From Otis tarda (taxonomy: Eukaryota > Chordata > Aves > Otidiformes > Otididae), in the NCBI GenBank assembly GCA_026413225.1, contig CM048554.1, forward strand, positions 45,789,963 through 45,853,962: DNA of 64,000 nucleotides, written 5' to 3'. A model generated the notes under the pieces. That model searched no databases, was not told where the DNA came from, and saw only the letters and a list, made by a program, of their open reading frames with translations. Of this stretch, positions 12,641-23,944 are shown piece after piece. Each line of letters starts with the position of its first letter. Position 1 is the stretch's first letter. Made by a program: the position numbers and the translations under genes.

Positions 12641-13530
12641 CACCATGACACCAAGCTGTGTGGTGCCATCGACACGCTGGAAGGGAGGGATGCTATCCAG
12701 AGGGACCTTGACAAGCTGGAGAGGTGGGCCCATGCCAACCTCATGAAGTTCAACCAGGCCAAGTGCAAGGTCCTGCACCTGGGTCGTGGCAATCCCAGGC
12801 ACAAATACAGGCTGGGCAGAGAATGGATCGAGAGCAGCCCTGAGGAGAAGGACTTGGGAGTGCTGGTGGATGAGAAGCTCAACATGAGCCGGCAATGTGC
12901 TCTTGTGGCCCAGAAGGCCAACCACATCCTGGGCTGCATCAAGAGGAGCGTGGTCAGCAGGTCGAGGGAGGTGATTCTGCCCCTCTACCCTGCCCTGGTG
13001 AGACCCCACCTCAAGTACTGCGTCTAGTTCTGGAGCCCCCAACACAAGAAGGACATGGACCAGTTGGAGAAGGTTCAGAGGAGGGCCACGAAGATGATCA
13101 GAGGGCTGGAGCACCTCTGCTATGAGGACAGGCTGAGAGAGTTGGGGCTGTTCAGCCTGGAGAAGAGGAGGCTCCGGGGAGACCTTATAGTGGTCTTCCA
13201 GTACCTCAAGGGGGCCTACAGGAAAGATGGGGAGAGACTGTTCAGTAGGATCTGTTGTGATAGGACGAGAGGTAATGGTTTTAAAATAGAGGGAGGTAGA
13301 TTCAGATTAGATATTAGGAAAAAAAATCTTACACTGAGGGTTGTAGAACACTGGAACAGGTTGCCCAGAGAGGTGGTGCATGCCCCATCCCTGGAAACGT
13401 TCAAGGCCAGGCTCGATGAGGCTCTGAGCAACCTGATCTAGTTGGGGATGTCCCTGCTTCTTGCAGGGGGGTTGGACTAGATGACCTTTGAAGGTCCCTT
13501 CCAACCCTAACCATTCTATGATTCTATGAA
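12641..13530 (+). mobile_element. CR1 LINE, 5'-truncated 3' portion
   Basis: CR1 is the dominant non-LTR retrotransposon of birds and reptiles. This copy keeps the end of ORF2 (from the reverse transcriptase D-TKL segment to the C-terminus) and the short 3' UTR, with the conserved string around GTTGGACTAGATGACC. It closes with two ATTCTATG octamers at about 13513-13528. Homology starts just past the FADD catalytic box, where the expected codons read H-H-D, so the catalytic core and everything upstream are missing, as in most CR1 insertions. The copy is the same subfamily as 40700-41445 in opposite orientation: their terminal ~100 bases differ at only two positions. It cannot move by itself. 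Confidence 0.97.
12650..13441 (+). pseudogene. CR1 ORF2 C-terminal remnant
   Basis: This is a reading frame of 264 codons (including the terminal TAG at 13439-13441), beginning [14 protein letters not shown]. It continues with the recognisable CR1 blocks [80 protein letters not shown] and [10 protein letters not shown]. The frame has one internal stop, TAG at 13025-13027. The other copy in this window has Gln (CAG) there, so it is a single C-to-T change. Otherwise the frame is open. It is the portion of the CR1 polymerase downstream of the catalytic box and would not encode an active enzyme. The Met at 12743 is an ordinary internal residue and not a real start. Confidence 0.95.
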
Positions 13531-16500
13531 ATGCTAAGATGTCGCTTGCTTTCAGCATAGCATTCTTATTATTATAAAATACAAAACTAACACTATAAAT
13601 GTTTTTCCTTATTATTCACCTGTCTCTGGTGGAGCATGATGAATTAGTTGAGAGTATTTTTCTCTAAAACATTAGCAGATAATTTCTTTTTGTTTTGCTC
13701 AATTTTAAATGCAACTGAGGACATTATAATGTAAACAGATGTACATGTATTATATGAAATATCATACACCAATGCTAGCAGGATCAATTTCAGATTTGTG
13801 ATATTTTAAGTAGAATTTTTTTTCGTTACAGGAAACCTCATAATTTATATATTAGTTACGCTGCCATCTTAAACACAGCCATATACCTTCCATCCAGTCT
13901 CACTCAAGTCAGTGGAAATGTTTTCCTTAGCTATGAAGAACTTTGGATCAAAGACCAATGATTCGCCTACACGCTGCACCAAAAGAAAGGCTGAGGTCTG
14001 GGAAAAGCTGGAAATTATAAAACCTGCAGCAGAAAGGTTTCCAGGTACAACCCTCTGCTATTAGCTGCTTTCAGATGACATCTCCCTGGCCTACCAGTAC
14101 AAACAACAACCTACACATCACTGGTTTGCATTTACAAGTTGTAATGCTTTTCGTTCAAAAGAATCCAAAAGCACTTCACAAATTTAGAGCTAGTCTCAGG
14201 GTAATTTTATACATATGATCATCCCATGGATGACTACTGTCTTTATAGAACTGAAATGAAAAATACATGAGCTGTGTATATGTTTCCAACTCACAGCAGA
14301 AACGTTGTTTTCTCTGAAAAACATCAGGAAATGTAGAAACCCTCTACAGCCGCTTAGAGCAGCATCACTTCTACTTTATAGGTACTATATTTTCAACAAA
14401 ATATCTAAAGTATTTTTATACCTTCCCTATGGAAAATAGAGGCAGAGAAGAAAAAAAGCTTCCCAGATCACCATAAGCAGGCCAGTAGCTTGCTTGACCT
14501 GATGCAAAGAGAAAAGATGAGCTTGAAAAACAGGATCTCACTTCAGGCTGAGTCTGGTCCAGCCTGTGTGGAGAGAATGCCCTTGGGTCTGCCTGAGGCA
14601 GGAATCCTCTCCCTACAGGAGAAGGCTGTGGGAGGCATCTCTCTGCTGCATAGAGTGGCACAAGATACCTCCAACCCTGTACATGAATTTGACCCAAATC
14701 ATTTGGGTACATTTATTCCTCTTGAGTTAAAGGACGGGTACTCTAAGACTTCAGCTTATATTACCCATGGTTGCCACATTGTCACTTCTGTGGGTAACAA
14801 GATAGACCAATTCCCAGTATTCCCTTCTGTTCGTCCCCTGCCATGCTGCTGCCTTCTGTGCTGTTGCCCCTAGACAGCTGCTGCTGTTACAGCTAATTCC
14901 TACTCACTTGAGCCATCAGCTGAAAAGAAACTTTGCCAGCTTTGCTCTTTACTGAGCCCCTTAAACCACTATCATCAGCTGGCTGTCATATGGCTAAGGC
15001 AAAGTCTAGAAACTTTAGCACAGAATGAATCATATTTACATCTGAGATGTCTTCAGAGGACAGTATTTCAAGGCTCTTTCCTGTATTTCAGAGTTATAAA
15101 AATATGTATTTCAGAATGAAAAACTGGGGGGAAAATACCAAGTAAACTGTAAACAAAAATAAAGTTCTCTCTCAAAATTTTCCGCAGCCATGAGAAGCAA
15201 ACTCTACTGCCTCATGAATGAAAGTGATGTTCCTTGTGTCCAGTGAATCTACACACGGACTTTCTCTGTTGGTTCAGAAAGTAACTGGCTCCAAGCTAAA
15301 TTAAACAGAAGTTACCACATTGAAGCAGGTCATAAAATAGTGAGCATTTTAATGAGAAACTTGGAAAGAAAGGTCAAAGATTTTTTTTTTTTAATTTATC
15401 AAAAAAGTTCTCTAGTTTTTGAATTTTTAATAAAAATTCTCTTTTCCAGAGAAAAGCAGAGACTATGTTTTTGGAGAGGAGGGTCATTATCTGTTCAGGT
15501 AATTAAATTAAGAAAAACTAAACTTTCCTTTAAAAATTTAACATTATACCAGGAAAAAAAAAAGTTAAAAAGGACAGTCTTTTTCAGTTGCAAATGTCTT
15601 GAAATAAGAATTTCAATCTACTTTCCTATGTTCCTGTGAGGAGTATAGCACACTTGGATTAAGGCTACATAGCAGATATATAATATGAAAATGGTTTTGA
15701 AAGCATAACACAGACCTCATAAGATAGACATTTTGGTTTGTAGGAAAAATGCCTAGACTTTACATTGGAAAACAAAACTCAGCATACGTTCATGCCATTG
15801 CCAGCTTTGCTCAATCTTGCAAGTCAAGGGCAACAGTCTTCCAAAACTGATCTCAATTTTGTATTGTATATAAAAATATACAAACATACAATATAATATG
15901 TATGTTTGTTCATTTCCTGTCTGACTTCACTTCATCACTAAGCCAGCTTGACTTCAGATGAAACTTTTGATTCTTTTTCCTTCTTAACCACAAGAGCTTC
16001 ATGGGTTTGTAATTAAAAATGTATTTTCCTGGCTATGCTATACAAAATATGCTGAATATTTGACCAGATGCTGAAAACTGGCTGTTTTGATCAAAGAGGT
16101 GGAGAAATTTCAGTAACAAAATGTGGCAGTATTGGAATCTTTGGGAAGTTAGAGTATCCATGTTACAATTTATACAGGAGAAGGTTTGTATGTCTAGCTT
16201 CTTCATGTATTTAACAAATCAGCACACATCTGAGAACAACAGAAGTAATTACCTTTTTTTGTTTGTATTGTTTTAATCAATATTTTATGTTGAGTCATTC
16301 TGTATCATGAGCACTTATTTAATGCATTCAGTCTGATCAAGTTCTATGTTTCAGGGAAAGTTTGTTTACTTATCTTTTCAAATTTTATGCCTGGATATAT
16401 AATCCATATATAAAGGAGTATTTCATTGTAAGATTTCCCCTCTTAAACCAGGAATCAGTAATTCTCAAGAATACCTATCAACTGAGATGTATAGGATCTA

Positions 16501-17439
16501 ATTATTCGTATTCATAACTTACTGTATTTAAATAATAATTTAAACTGTGCACCTAAGTCACAACCATATTCTTTCTTTTCCCCTCAGAAAGGGTTTACGA
16601 AGTCCAAGATATTCTAAGGTAAAAGTTTGGATATTTTGACATGATAAATAAGGGGCAAATAACTATAAAAGCTCGTGTCTTAAGCAATAATGTTGGGTTA
16701 AGAAAGTTCACGAATACTGAATACACTAACAATTTAGTTTTCACCTTCATTTTTTACTTTGATGACAAAATTGGAAGATTTCAGTAAAGGCTTGGTAATT
16801 GCAATTAGTACAAAAATACTACTTGAAAAAAACAGACAAAGCCAACAGTGCCTCTTAAAATGTGTTTCCAAATAACTGGACCATTGTGTGCTTTAAATCA
16901 GTATACCTGATACACATTTGGGCTCAATTAGGGCTACCCAGTGTACAGAACAGTTATTTAAAAAAAAAAAGCTACATAAACAAAGTCCAGTTAAATATTC
17001 TGAAATTTGGAATGATTTTTGTCTCTTTCTCCTTTTTGTGTACTTCTGTAAACAGAAACATCAAAGTATTTGGGCCAGTCCCGTGGTAGTTCCTCAGGCA
17101 CAAGTCTTGTTGACATAGGCTTTTGCTGGAGTAAGGAACTTGGGGCTGTTCCCATGCTCCTGTGAGTGGTTTTTTTTTCTCAAGGGTACTGAATATAGCT
17201 GTTAAAATTCTTACTTGTTGTTCCTATAAACACTAACTGAAAATTAAAGTTTTTTAATATTGTATGAATTAAATTTATATTAAGATTATTTCTGAATGAA
17301 AGGATGAAGAGGATCAGCTTAGCACTGTGGAAGATACAAAGCAGTTCAAGGTAAAAGAGAAAAGATTATTGTCACAACACTGCCTGAGGAAGAAGTCTGA
17401 GGTTGAACAGAGTTTATTTTAGAATAAAAAAACCCCCAT
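13531..17439. other. Non-coding unique DNA, no gene seen
   Basis: AT-rich unique sequence. A 127-codon open frame at 14490-14873 faces a 98-codon open frame on the other strand (14416-14712). Neither resembles a known protein and neither has splice or start context that I can defend. There is an AT-rich palindrome at 15881-15908. No mobile element is recognised. Confidence 0.65.
15881..15908. repeat. AT-rich perfect inverted repeat
   Basis: CAAACATACA (15881-15890) is the exact reverse complement of TGTATGTTTG (15899-15908), with an 8-base AT loop. The arms are 10 bases and extend by one more pair (A at 15880 with T at 15909). It lies in AT-rich DNA, and no element boundary is evident on either side. 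Confidence 0.85.
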
Positions 17440-17720
17440 AAATTTAATCCTCCAGAGATTACAAGTGGCATTCAGAGTCTTCCACATTAAGGTCATCAGT
17501 TCAAATCCAGTGTAGGTCACTTACCAAGTGGTCATTACCATGCCATGGTTGGTCAATGAGCTGGTGATCTCATGGACAGGAATCCACACCACTAAAACCT
17601 CTGCCACAATTGGCACCTTTACCGGATATTTCACTAAAGAAACCAAGAACTGAGTTGAGCGCAGAGACAGAACAATCCTTTCACCATAAGAGGTGACACC
17701 TCAAAACCAGGTTAGTAGGA
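17440..17720 (+). mobile_element. Possible ancient tRNA-derived SINE
   Basis: The sequence GTTCAAATCC at 17499-17508 matches the RNA polymerase III B box. About 33 bases upstream, TGGCATTCAGAG (from 17466) resembles an A box, although the spacing is shorter than in a normal tRNA. A further ~210 bases of less AT-rich, unassigned sequence follow (for example around 17540-17580, with CATGCCATGG and GGTGATCTCATGG). An internal Pol III promoter followed by a unique body is the layout of old tetrapod SINEs such as LF-SINE or AmnSINE1. I cannot assign it to a family from memory, the ends are uncertain, and no poly-A tail or target duplication is visible. Confidence 0.35.
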
Positions 17721-18447
17721 TTTACGGTAAGCTTGTCTTAGATGAAAGTTACTGTTCATATTCATAACCAATAATCAAGACAGAAAATATCTAGGTCAGA
17801 TTCCTTCTGTACTGTTTTAGTGTTGTGATGCCCAAATAAATGCTAGATAAACAAGTTATTCCCGACTCTTTCATCAGGGTAGTGATTTCTGTATTACTTC
17901 AAGAGAAGACCACCACATAATTATCCCCATATGGAACCCATTACTTCCTCTCTCCAAAAGATAATTTTAGATGTTGACTTCACTGCCAGGAAGAATATTC
18001 AGTTTGCAACTAGACGAAAATAGGTTTTCTAATAATACTTGAGCCTTCATATTTTCATACACTAAAGGATGCTCCAAACATTCACAGGGCCTTTCAAAAT
18101 GTGTGCAAAGCAAGTGAAATGAAAATATCAAGGCTTCACATCGTTTATGACACTGGGACAATGAAATGCACTGCAGAATTCACTCCTCCACAGCTTAGTC
18201 TGGCATTTTACTACACAGTTGTGAAGATATAGACATTAAAATATAAATTCCTAACTGGCTTTTCAGACTCTGGAAAGCTTGTAATGTGAGGTATGAATAG
18301 CTCTGATCAACTTCACACACACGGCAGATCCCATTGCTGTATAGCCCAAGAAATAAAGCATTTTTTTCCTGTAGGAAAAAAAAGGCATCTTACAGAAGTT
18401 AAAGACTCAGTATTTGTTTCTGGGACATGCCAACAGTTAGTGCCTTG

Positions 18448-18880
18448 TTAGAACATAAAAATACAAGCAGCCATACTGATTCAGACCAAGGATCTAGCTA
18501 ATCAAATATTCTGTAGTCATAACAGGATATGTAAGAAAGCATAGCAGAGTAAGTACTTTTCTCGTACTCTTCCAGCCTGCAGTTGCTTTCAACTCAGCAG
18601 ATTTTCTGAGCTTGTTATGATTTAATCTGTTTAGGAACTCTGGGGGCCATCTGATTCAAATACTTGTCCAGTCTTCCCTTGAAACTGCATATATTTCTCA
18701 TACCTGCAGTGTACTATAGCGTTCCATAGGACAACCACTCATTTATGAAAAGTTCTCTCCTTCAGCTGAGTTACCTACTTTTGATCTGAACTAGGCTCCT
18801 ACCAGCTTCATTTCCTGGCCCTCAGTTTTCACACTGGAAAAAACTGTGATCAGTTTTGACCACTACTAAATCTCCTCATA
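18448..18880 (-). mobile_element. Ancient CR1-like LINE 3' portion
   Basis: Read on the minus strand, this is the decayed end of a CR1-lineage LINE. The block around 18780-18880 corresponds to the end of ORF2: one minus frame still reads VVVLWNAI, aligning with the CR1 motif VVEHWNRL, preceded by a Phe-rich FHK stretch where CR1 has FFTVR. The low-coordinate end (18451-18500, AACATAAAAAT then CCATACTGATTCAGACCAAG) matches the 3' UTR that I recall for a widespread reptile and bird CR1-like repeat. The frames are broken many times, so the copy is far older than the two long CR1 tails. The exact subfamily is unknown. Confidence 0.6.
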
Positions 18881-18883
18881 AGG

Positions 18884-18940
18884 ATTGTTTAGGCTGGAAA
18901 AGAACTTTAAGATCATCAAGTCCAACCGTTAAATTTATTG
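18884..18940 (-). mobile_element. CR1 3'-end fragment
   Basis: The sequence around 18888-18929 (TTTAGGCTGGAAAAGAACTT, then GATCATCAAGTCCAACCGTT) is the reverse complement of a standard bird CR1 3' end, normally written with GGTTGGAAAAGACCTTTAAG. It directly follows the older LINE tail at 18448-18880 in the same orientation. It belongs to a different CR1 subfamily from the long copies, which have GGTTGGAAGGGACCTT. The octamer tail is missing on the low side and homology fades by about 18940-18975. Confidence 0.72.
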
Positions 18941-21900
18941 TGGACCACGCTACCTCACTGGAGCCAGTCAGGCAAGAAGCTATAGTTTTAGTCCAGTTTG
19001 AACACACAGAGAAATGAAAGACAAAACTGCAATTTAGAACTGGATTGCTAACAAAATAAAACCAGGAGCAAGAGAGCTGGAAAGATACACTTTTGAGGTT
19101 GACTGCAATCCTTTATTCTGCCTGTCAGCAGTGATTCTGAAGCAACGATGACTCTGAGCTTGGCCATACAGAAGACATTGTAAGTGCTGCACTGGGATTT
19201 TAATGTCTATGGAAAAATATAATTCTAGAGTTGTACGTCCAAGAACATTTTCAGTTATGCATTACAGTTGTGTTTGTCCATTTGCATGACAGATAATAGG
19301 AAATAAGGACTTCTCTTTTTTTCTTACACAGCTGGCAATAACGAAGAAATTACTGCTCTTCACTGCGCAGTACTAACTAACAGTCACTAAATACTGGCAC
19401 TGGTAAGGAGGAAGAGTATGAAGATTGAAAGAGGAAGCACTGGTCTAAAGTTGGTAAGAAATTCAGCATCAGTCTGGGACTTAGGAAAGCCATACTGATA
19501 TTTCTGTGAAGAAGGCTTTTGTAGCAGTTGGGGAGTTTTGGCAGAAAATGGGAGTTCTGGTTGCAAATCTTCAAGATAAACTGAGGTTTTTTGAAACTTG
19601 AAGTAGTATATCTGTAAATCTTTTAAGAGTTGGCTATTATGATATTTCTATTAAATCCTGTTTGAGTCGAACGACAGTCTTGTTCCTAAGGCCCTTGATT
19701 AGTTTTCAGAAAAAACTAAGTTAACACTCATATTAGTTTGGTGTGTTCTGGGGCCAGTTATTAAAATTCATTATTCCTCAGCTTTGCATTTGATTTAGGG
19801 ACAATAAAAAAACTTTTCTTGTTTATTTATGGGTTTGTCTCACAATATATGACTCATTGCATTATAGGTTTTCTAGCAAAAGCCTGCCCATAGAGCTTGC
19901 TTTTCATAATTATGGTCTTAGTTGTCATCTTTTCAGTTCAATTTCTCTTTCTACTAATTTCTACACTGCCAAGTACATGGAGTCTCAGTTTCTGTGCATG
20001 AGTATCCCATGTGGCTAGTTTTAAGTGTTCTCTTCCTGTAATGTTGGAATTACTACAAAAACTGCCTTGTCATTCCATGTCTATGCCTTCAGTAGACTGC
20101 CATGGATACCTCCTTAAAGCCAAAATGGATGCCAGATTAAGACTAAGGTTTAATCCATAAAATAAACAAAATAAAGCTGCTTATAGATATTTGCATAAAG
20201 TGAACCATTCATAGAATGATAAGAATGTCTTTCAGTGCTTAAGACGTCTCCTATTTTTTAACAAGTATTTCAACCAGAAGTAACAGGTCATGTTCAAGAG
20301 TGTCTAAGCCACATGGCAAGAGTGTAAGGGCAGTTTCACAACAGAGGATTCAAATGTTATCTCCTATCCACACGGGCAGTGACTACTGTAGTAAGATTTT
20401 CCCTTGATTCTATCCCCATACACAGCAGCTATTTTAATATTGTAAACATACTCAACACACTTTTAAAATCTATAAAATCAAGTAAGAATACTGAAAGCCT
20501 CTTTTAGAAGAGTCTCGGTAAAAAAGGAAACTTCATCAACAAGTCTTACGAAGTGTCATGGACTCACTTACCCTTTCCAGAGGAAGAAAAAGCTGCAAAA
20601 ATGCCTGCATAATGCCCATTTCCCAGCTCCACCACAGACTTCCATCATCAGAAGCTCCACAGTTCATGTCTTGTCCTAAAAGATTTCATGTGAGAGCCCA
20701 GCTTATGGACAAATTCCTACACAGAAGTCTCACTTCTTGTCCTCACTTCTTCCCTCGTCACTTGCCAGGAATTCAGCAGAGAATACACTTATACCTTTTC
20801 TAACAGAAGTCTCTGGGACTGAAGGATGGTACAGGCTGCAAACCTGGTGCAATGCCCATCCTATACACTCCTTTGTAGAGCCCTGTAAAGGTTCCAAGCA
20901 TATAAAACCATATATAAAGCATAAAGCATATATAAACCAACAAAACAAAGTATTTTCCTTCTAATGTCTCATTGAAGCAGTGGGCTTAACAAAACTTCAG
21001 ACGGCACTTACCTCAGAATTCTTTCTGAGAGCCCCTAATTTTTTCTCAAGAAAAACAAGACGTTTCTGAACCTGGCCAAACTAATCCTGAAATACAGGAG
21101 AGAGACAACCAGTGCACCTTGGATGATTGCTAACAATTCCTTTTTTCCTAATCTGAAAAGTTCATCTACAGGCTGAGGCAAGGCTCTCTATCAACACGAC
21201 ACAGGCTAAGGACCAGCTTGCAACCTCCTTTTCACGCTGGCTCACTGGCTTGTTTACTCAACGTAGTCATGTATTAGTTACTTAAAGAAATGAAATCTGT
21301 GCTCCAGTGTTCTTTTCTAGGAAAGTATTCCTAGATGCCTGCAATTCTGGGTATCAAATGCTAGTAAAAGCATGCAAAATTGACACTGAATGAAGCCATT
21401 ACAGATCATAACGATCCTAATCAAATGCAGTTTACCTGGCAGACAGGACCTCAGTGGCCCCAGTATACAGCAAATAGCAAAGTATTATTTTTGTAATACA
21501 AAGTACTGCATGAAAAACAATCAGCTCACATGACTGTTGCTATGTATGAACAAAATCCAGATGGGTTCCTCTGGATCTGAGTTTTGCACATAAACACACT
21601 GTGTTGGAAATAGGTCATCTCCATCATCCCTTCCACAGTGTTATGACTTCTTTTTATTTGGGTTACATGTTTCCTAAGCCTTCAAAAATATTACTCACAG
21701 CAAAACCAGCATGCTAAATAGTCACATTTATTCAGTGGATATTCGTATCACATTGGCAAGCAATTGTTCCTCATCAGTCTTTAGCTCTCACAAAACAACA
21801 GCCCTGCACGATGTGGACACTTTTTGGAAGTTTCTTACTTCACTCAGGTTGTTATCATGACAAAATCTTGATCTGAGATATTTTGGGTCTCAAAGGGTCT

Positions 21901-23928
21901 GTTAGTGAAGACTCAGTTGGGCGTCATTATTGTTTTTGGCTTGGCCAGCTAATCATAGGACTGAGCTTTCCCATTGTAAGTACTTTGGCTGTGAGGTATC
22001 TGCCAGAAGTTTTCACAGCTCCCATGTTAGGCATAAACATAAGACCAATAATTTAACAAAGTCAGAAAGATGCAATGAAGCTACACAGAGTCATGACACC
22101 CACTAACCCTCTTAGTGTTGTTTTTGTTCAGATATGTATTTAACAGATGGTTCATCATGTTCAGGAACGGACAAGAAACTTTTAGCTAGCTTGTGATGGC
22201 CACTAATATCAGCAAAATACATCCATGCAGCTCCATATAGTAACATTTACAAATTTCTCCCCAGAATACCACAGACTATCCAGCCAGTCCAGCTTCATCT
22301 CTGAAATGCCTATTTCCCAGCTGGTTTTAGTAGTGACTCACTCAAAAATGGTTAGCATTGCAGCTCATCACGGATAAAGTGAGGCTTGGGCAAATCCCAA
22401 TGGCTGGTTCTTTCTCTCACAGATTAATTAGGACACAGGCCAGTCCTTCCCATGCAGACCAGCTGTGCACTCCTCAGCCATTGCTAAGCAGACAGATGCA
22501 TAATCTGGAACTGCTAGTCGCTCTCAGTCAGCTAGCTGTTATTACGTCAAGCACAGGAGACTCTCCAGGACATTTTGCGATGCAAGGGGCTCTCAAAAGA
22601 ACTTCTTGACTGTGCCACATGTACAGGAGTCAAGCAGAGAGAAGCCAAAATAAAATAAACAAACCAAAAAGTAGTTGTTCGGTTTCACTCTAAATAACAT
22701 GCCACTGAAGCATGCACAACAAAAGCTTGTAAAACCCTTACATCTGAGCTTTTGTACCGAGCTCCCTAGCAGAAAACAAAGCCCCTGAGTGCACTCAAGA
22801 GGCTCCTCTTCCTGAAGCCTGGAAGACTGCAAGTCACCACTTGTGGAAACCAATGCCACTTCAGGGACCACCCTCCTTCTGCTGAGCTTCCTCTTCCTAT
22901 CTAATTATTCTAGATCTGGAGCAGGAGCAGGCACTTCACAGTTATGCCAGATAATTTGTATTATCATACTTGAAAAGATGAGACTCTCACACAAGATGCT
23001 TTTACAAGACTCTACACAAGTAAAAGGACTTGCAGCGTGAACAGATGTGGAGTAGCTGAAGCCATAGGTATTAACGCAGGCCTTGCCCTCTGTGCAGAAC
23101 GACACACTGCATATAGACTATTTCTTACATGGGGATCCCTCACTTGAGTAGAGCTATAATGCAAGAGCCAAGAAAGTAAATACATACAGAAATAGATCAG
23201 TTCCTGACTAGGAAATACCATCGGTTAATCAAGATGACATTTCCGGTTTGGATCTTTTCATCATCGTGTCAGTGCTACAGTGAACAAGCTTCTCAAAAAA
23301 ACTCCATTTACAATTAGGTATATAATGAAGGTGATTTACAAACTGCCTGGCACCCATCATTCCTTTGAAACATACAAGTAGATTTTCTAAAGAACTCAGC
23401 ATGCACTTCTTTTTAGAGCCTATCTTTGTATTTTGGGAGTTTCCTTTGATATCCTAGTCCAAAGGGAGTGGCTGTGTGTGGAGCTCTAAGTATTGCTGGT
23501 TCTACAGTATCTTTTATATTCCCCAGATGAAGATCTCCATATTTCAGAAATGACATAACATACTAAATATCAGTAAAAGAAACTACTCATTTCAATTCAC
23601 TTTGAGAGTTAACAGGTAGATTTCAAAATTCAGCACTTATACCTAATCCCTCATAGCTAAAATAATCTGTCAAAAATATCATTTACAATGCAGTTAATCT
23701 TTCAGGGAATATTAAGTTCAAGGCATATTTAACAGCAATCTTTTTTAGACAGTCTGAACAGTACAGTTTGCATGACCTTTTAAAAACTCTTCATCAGGAC
23801 ACAATATTTCTTAGAAATAAATTGTGTAGAGAGAAATACTTCTTTTACTAAAAAAAAAACCAACAACCTTCCTCAGAGAAGAATCATGAGGTGATAGAAC
23901 TACAAACAGTCTGGTCATGGACATTGTC

Positions 23929-23944
23929 TTTTTTTTTTTTTTTT
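23929..23944. repeat. T16 homopolymer
   Basis: A run of 16 T. On the minus strand it could be a poly-A tail, but no retroposed element is recognisable beside it. Confidence 0.9.

Noticed and set aside
12610-13114. Minus-strand open frames of 110 and 162 codons
   Set aside because: They are antisense shadows of the plus-strand CR1 ORF2 remnant.
14416-14873. Facing open frames of 127 (+) and 98 (-) codons
   Set aside because: Neither resembles a protein I know, and opposite frames open over the same bases suggest low stop density by chance.
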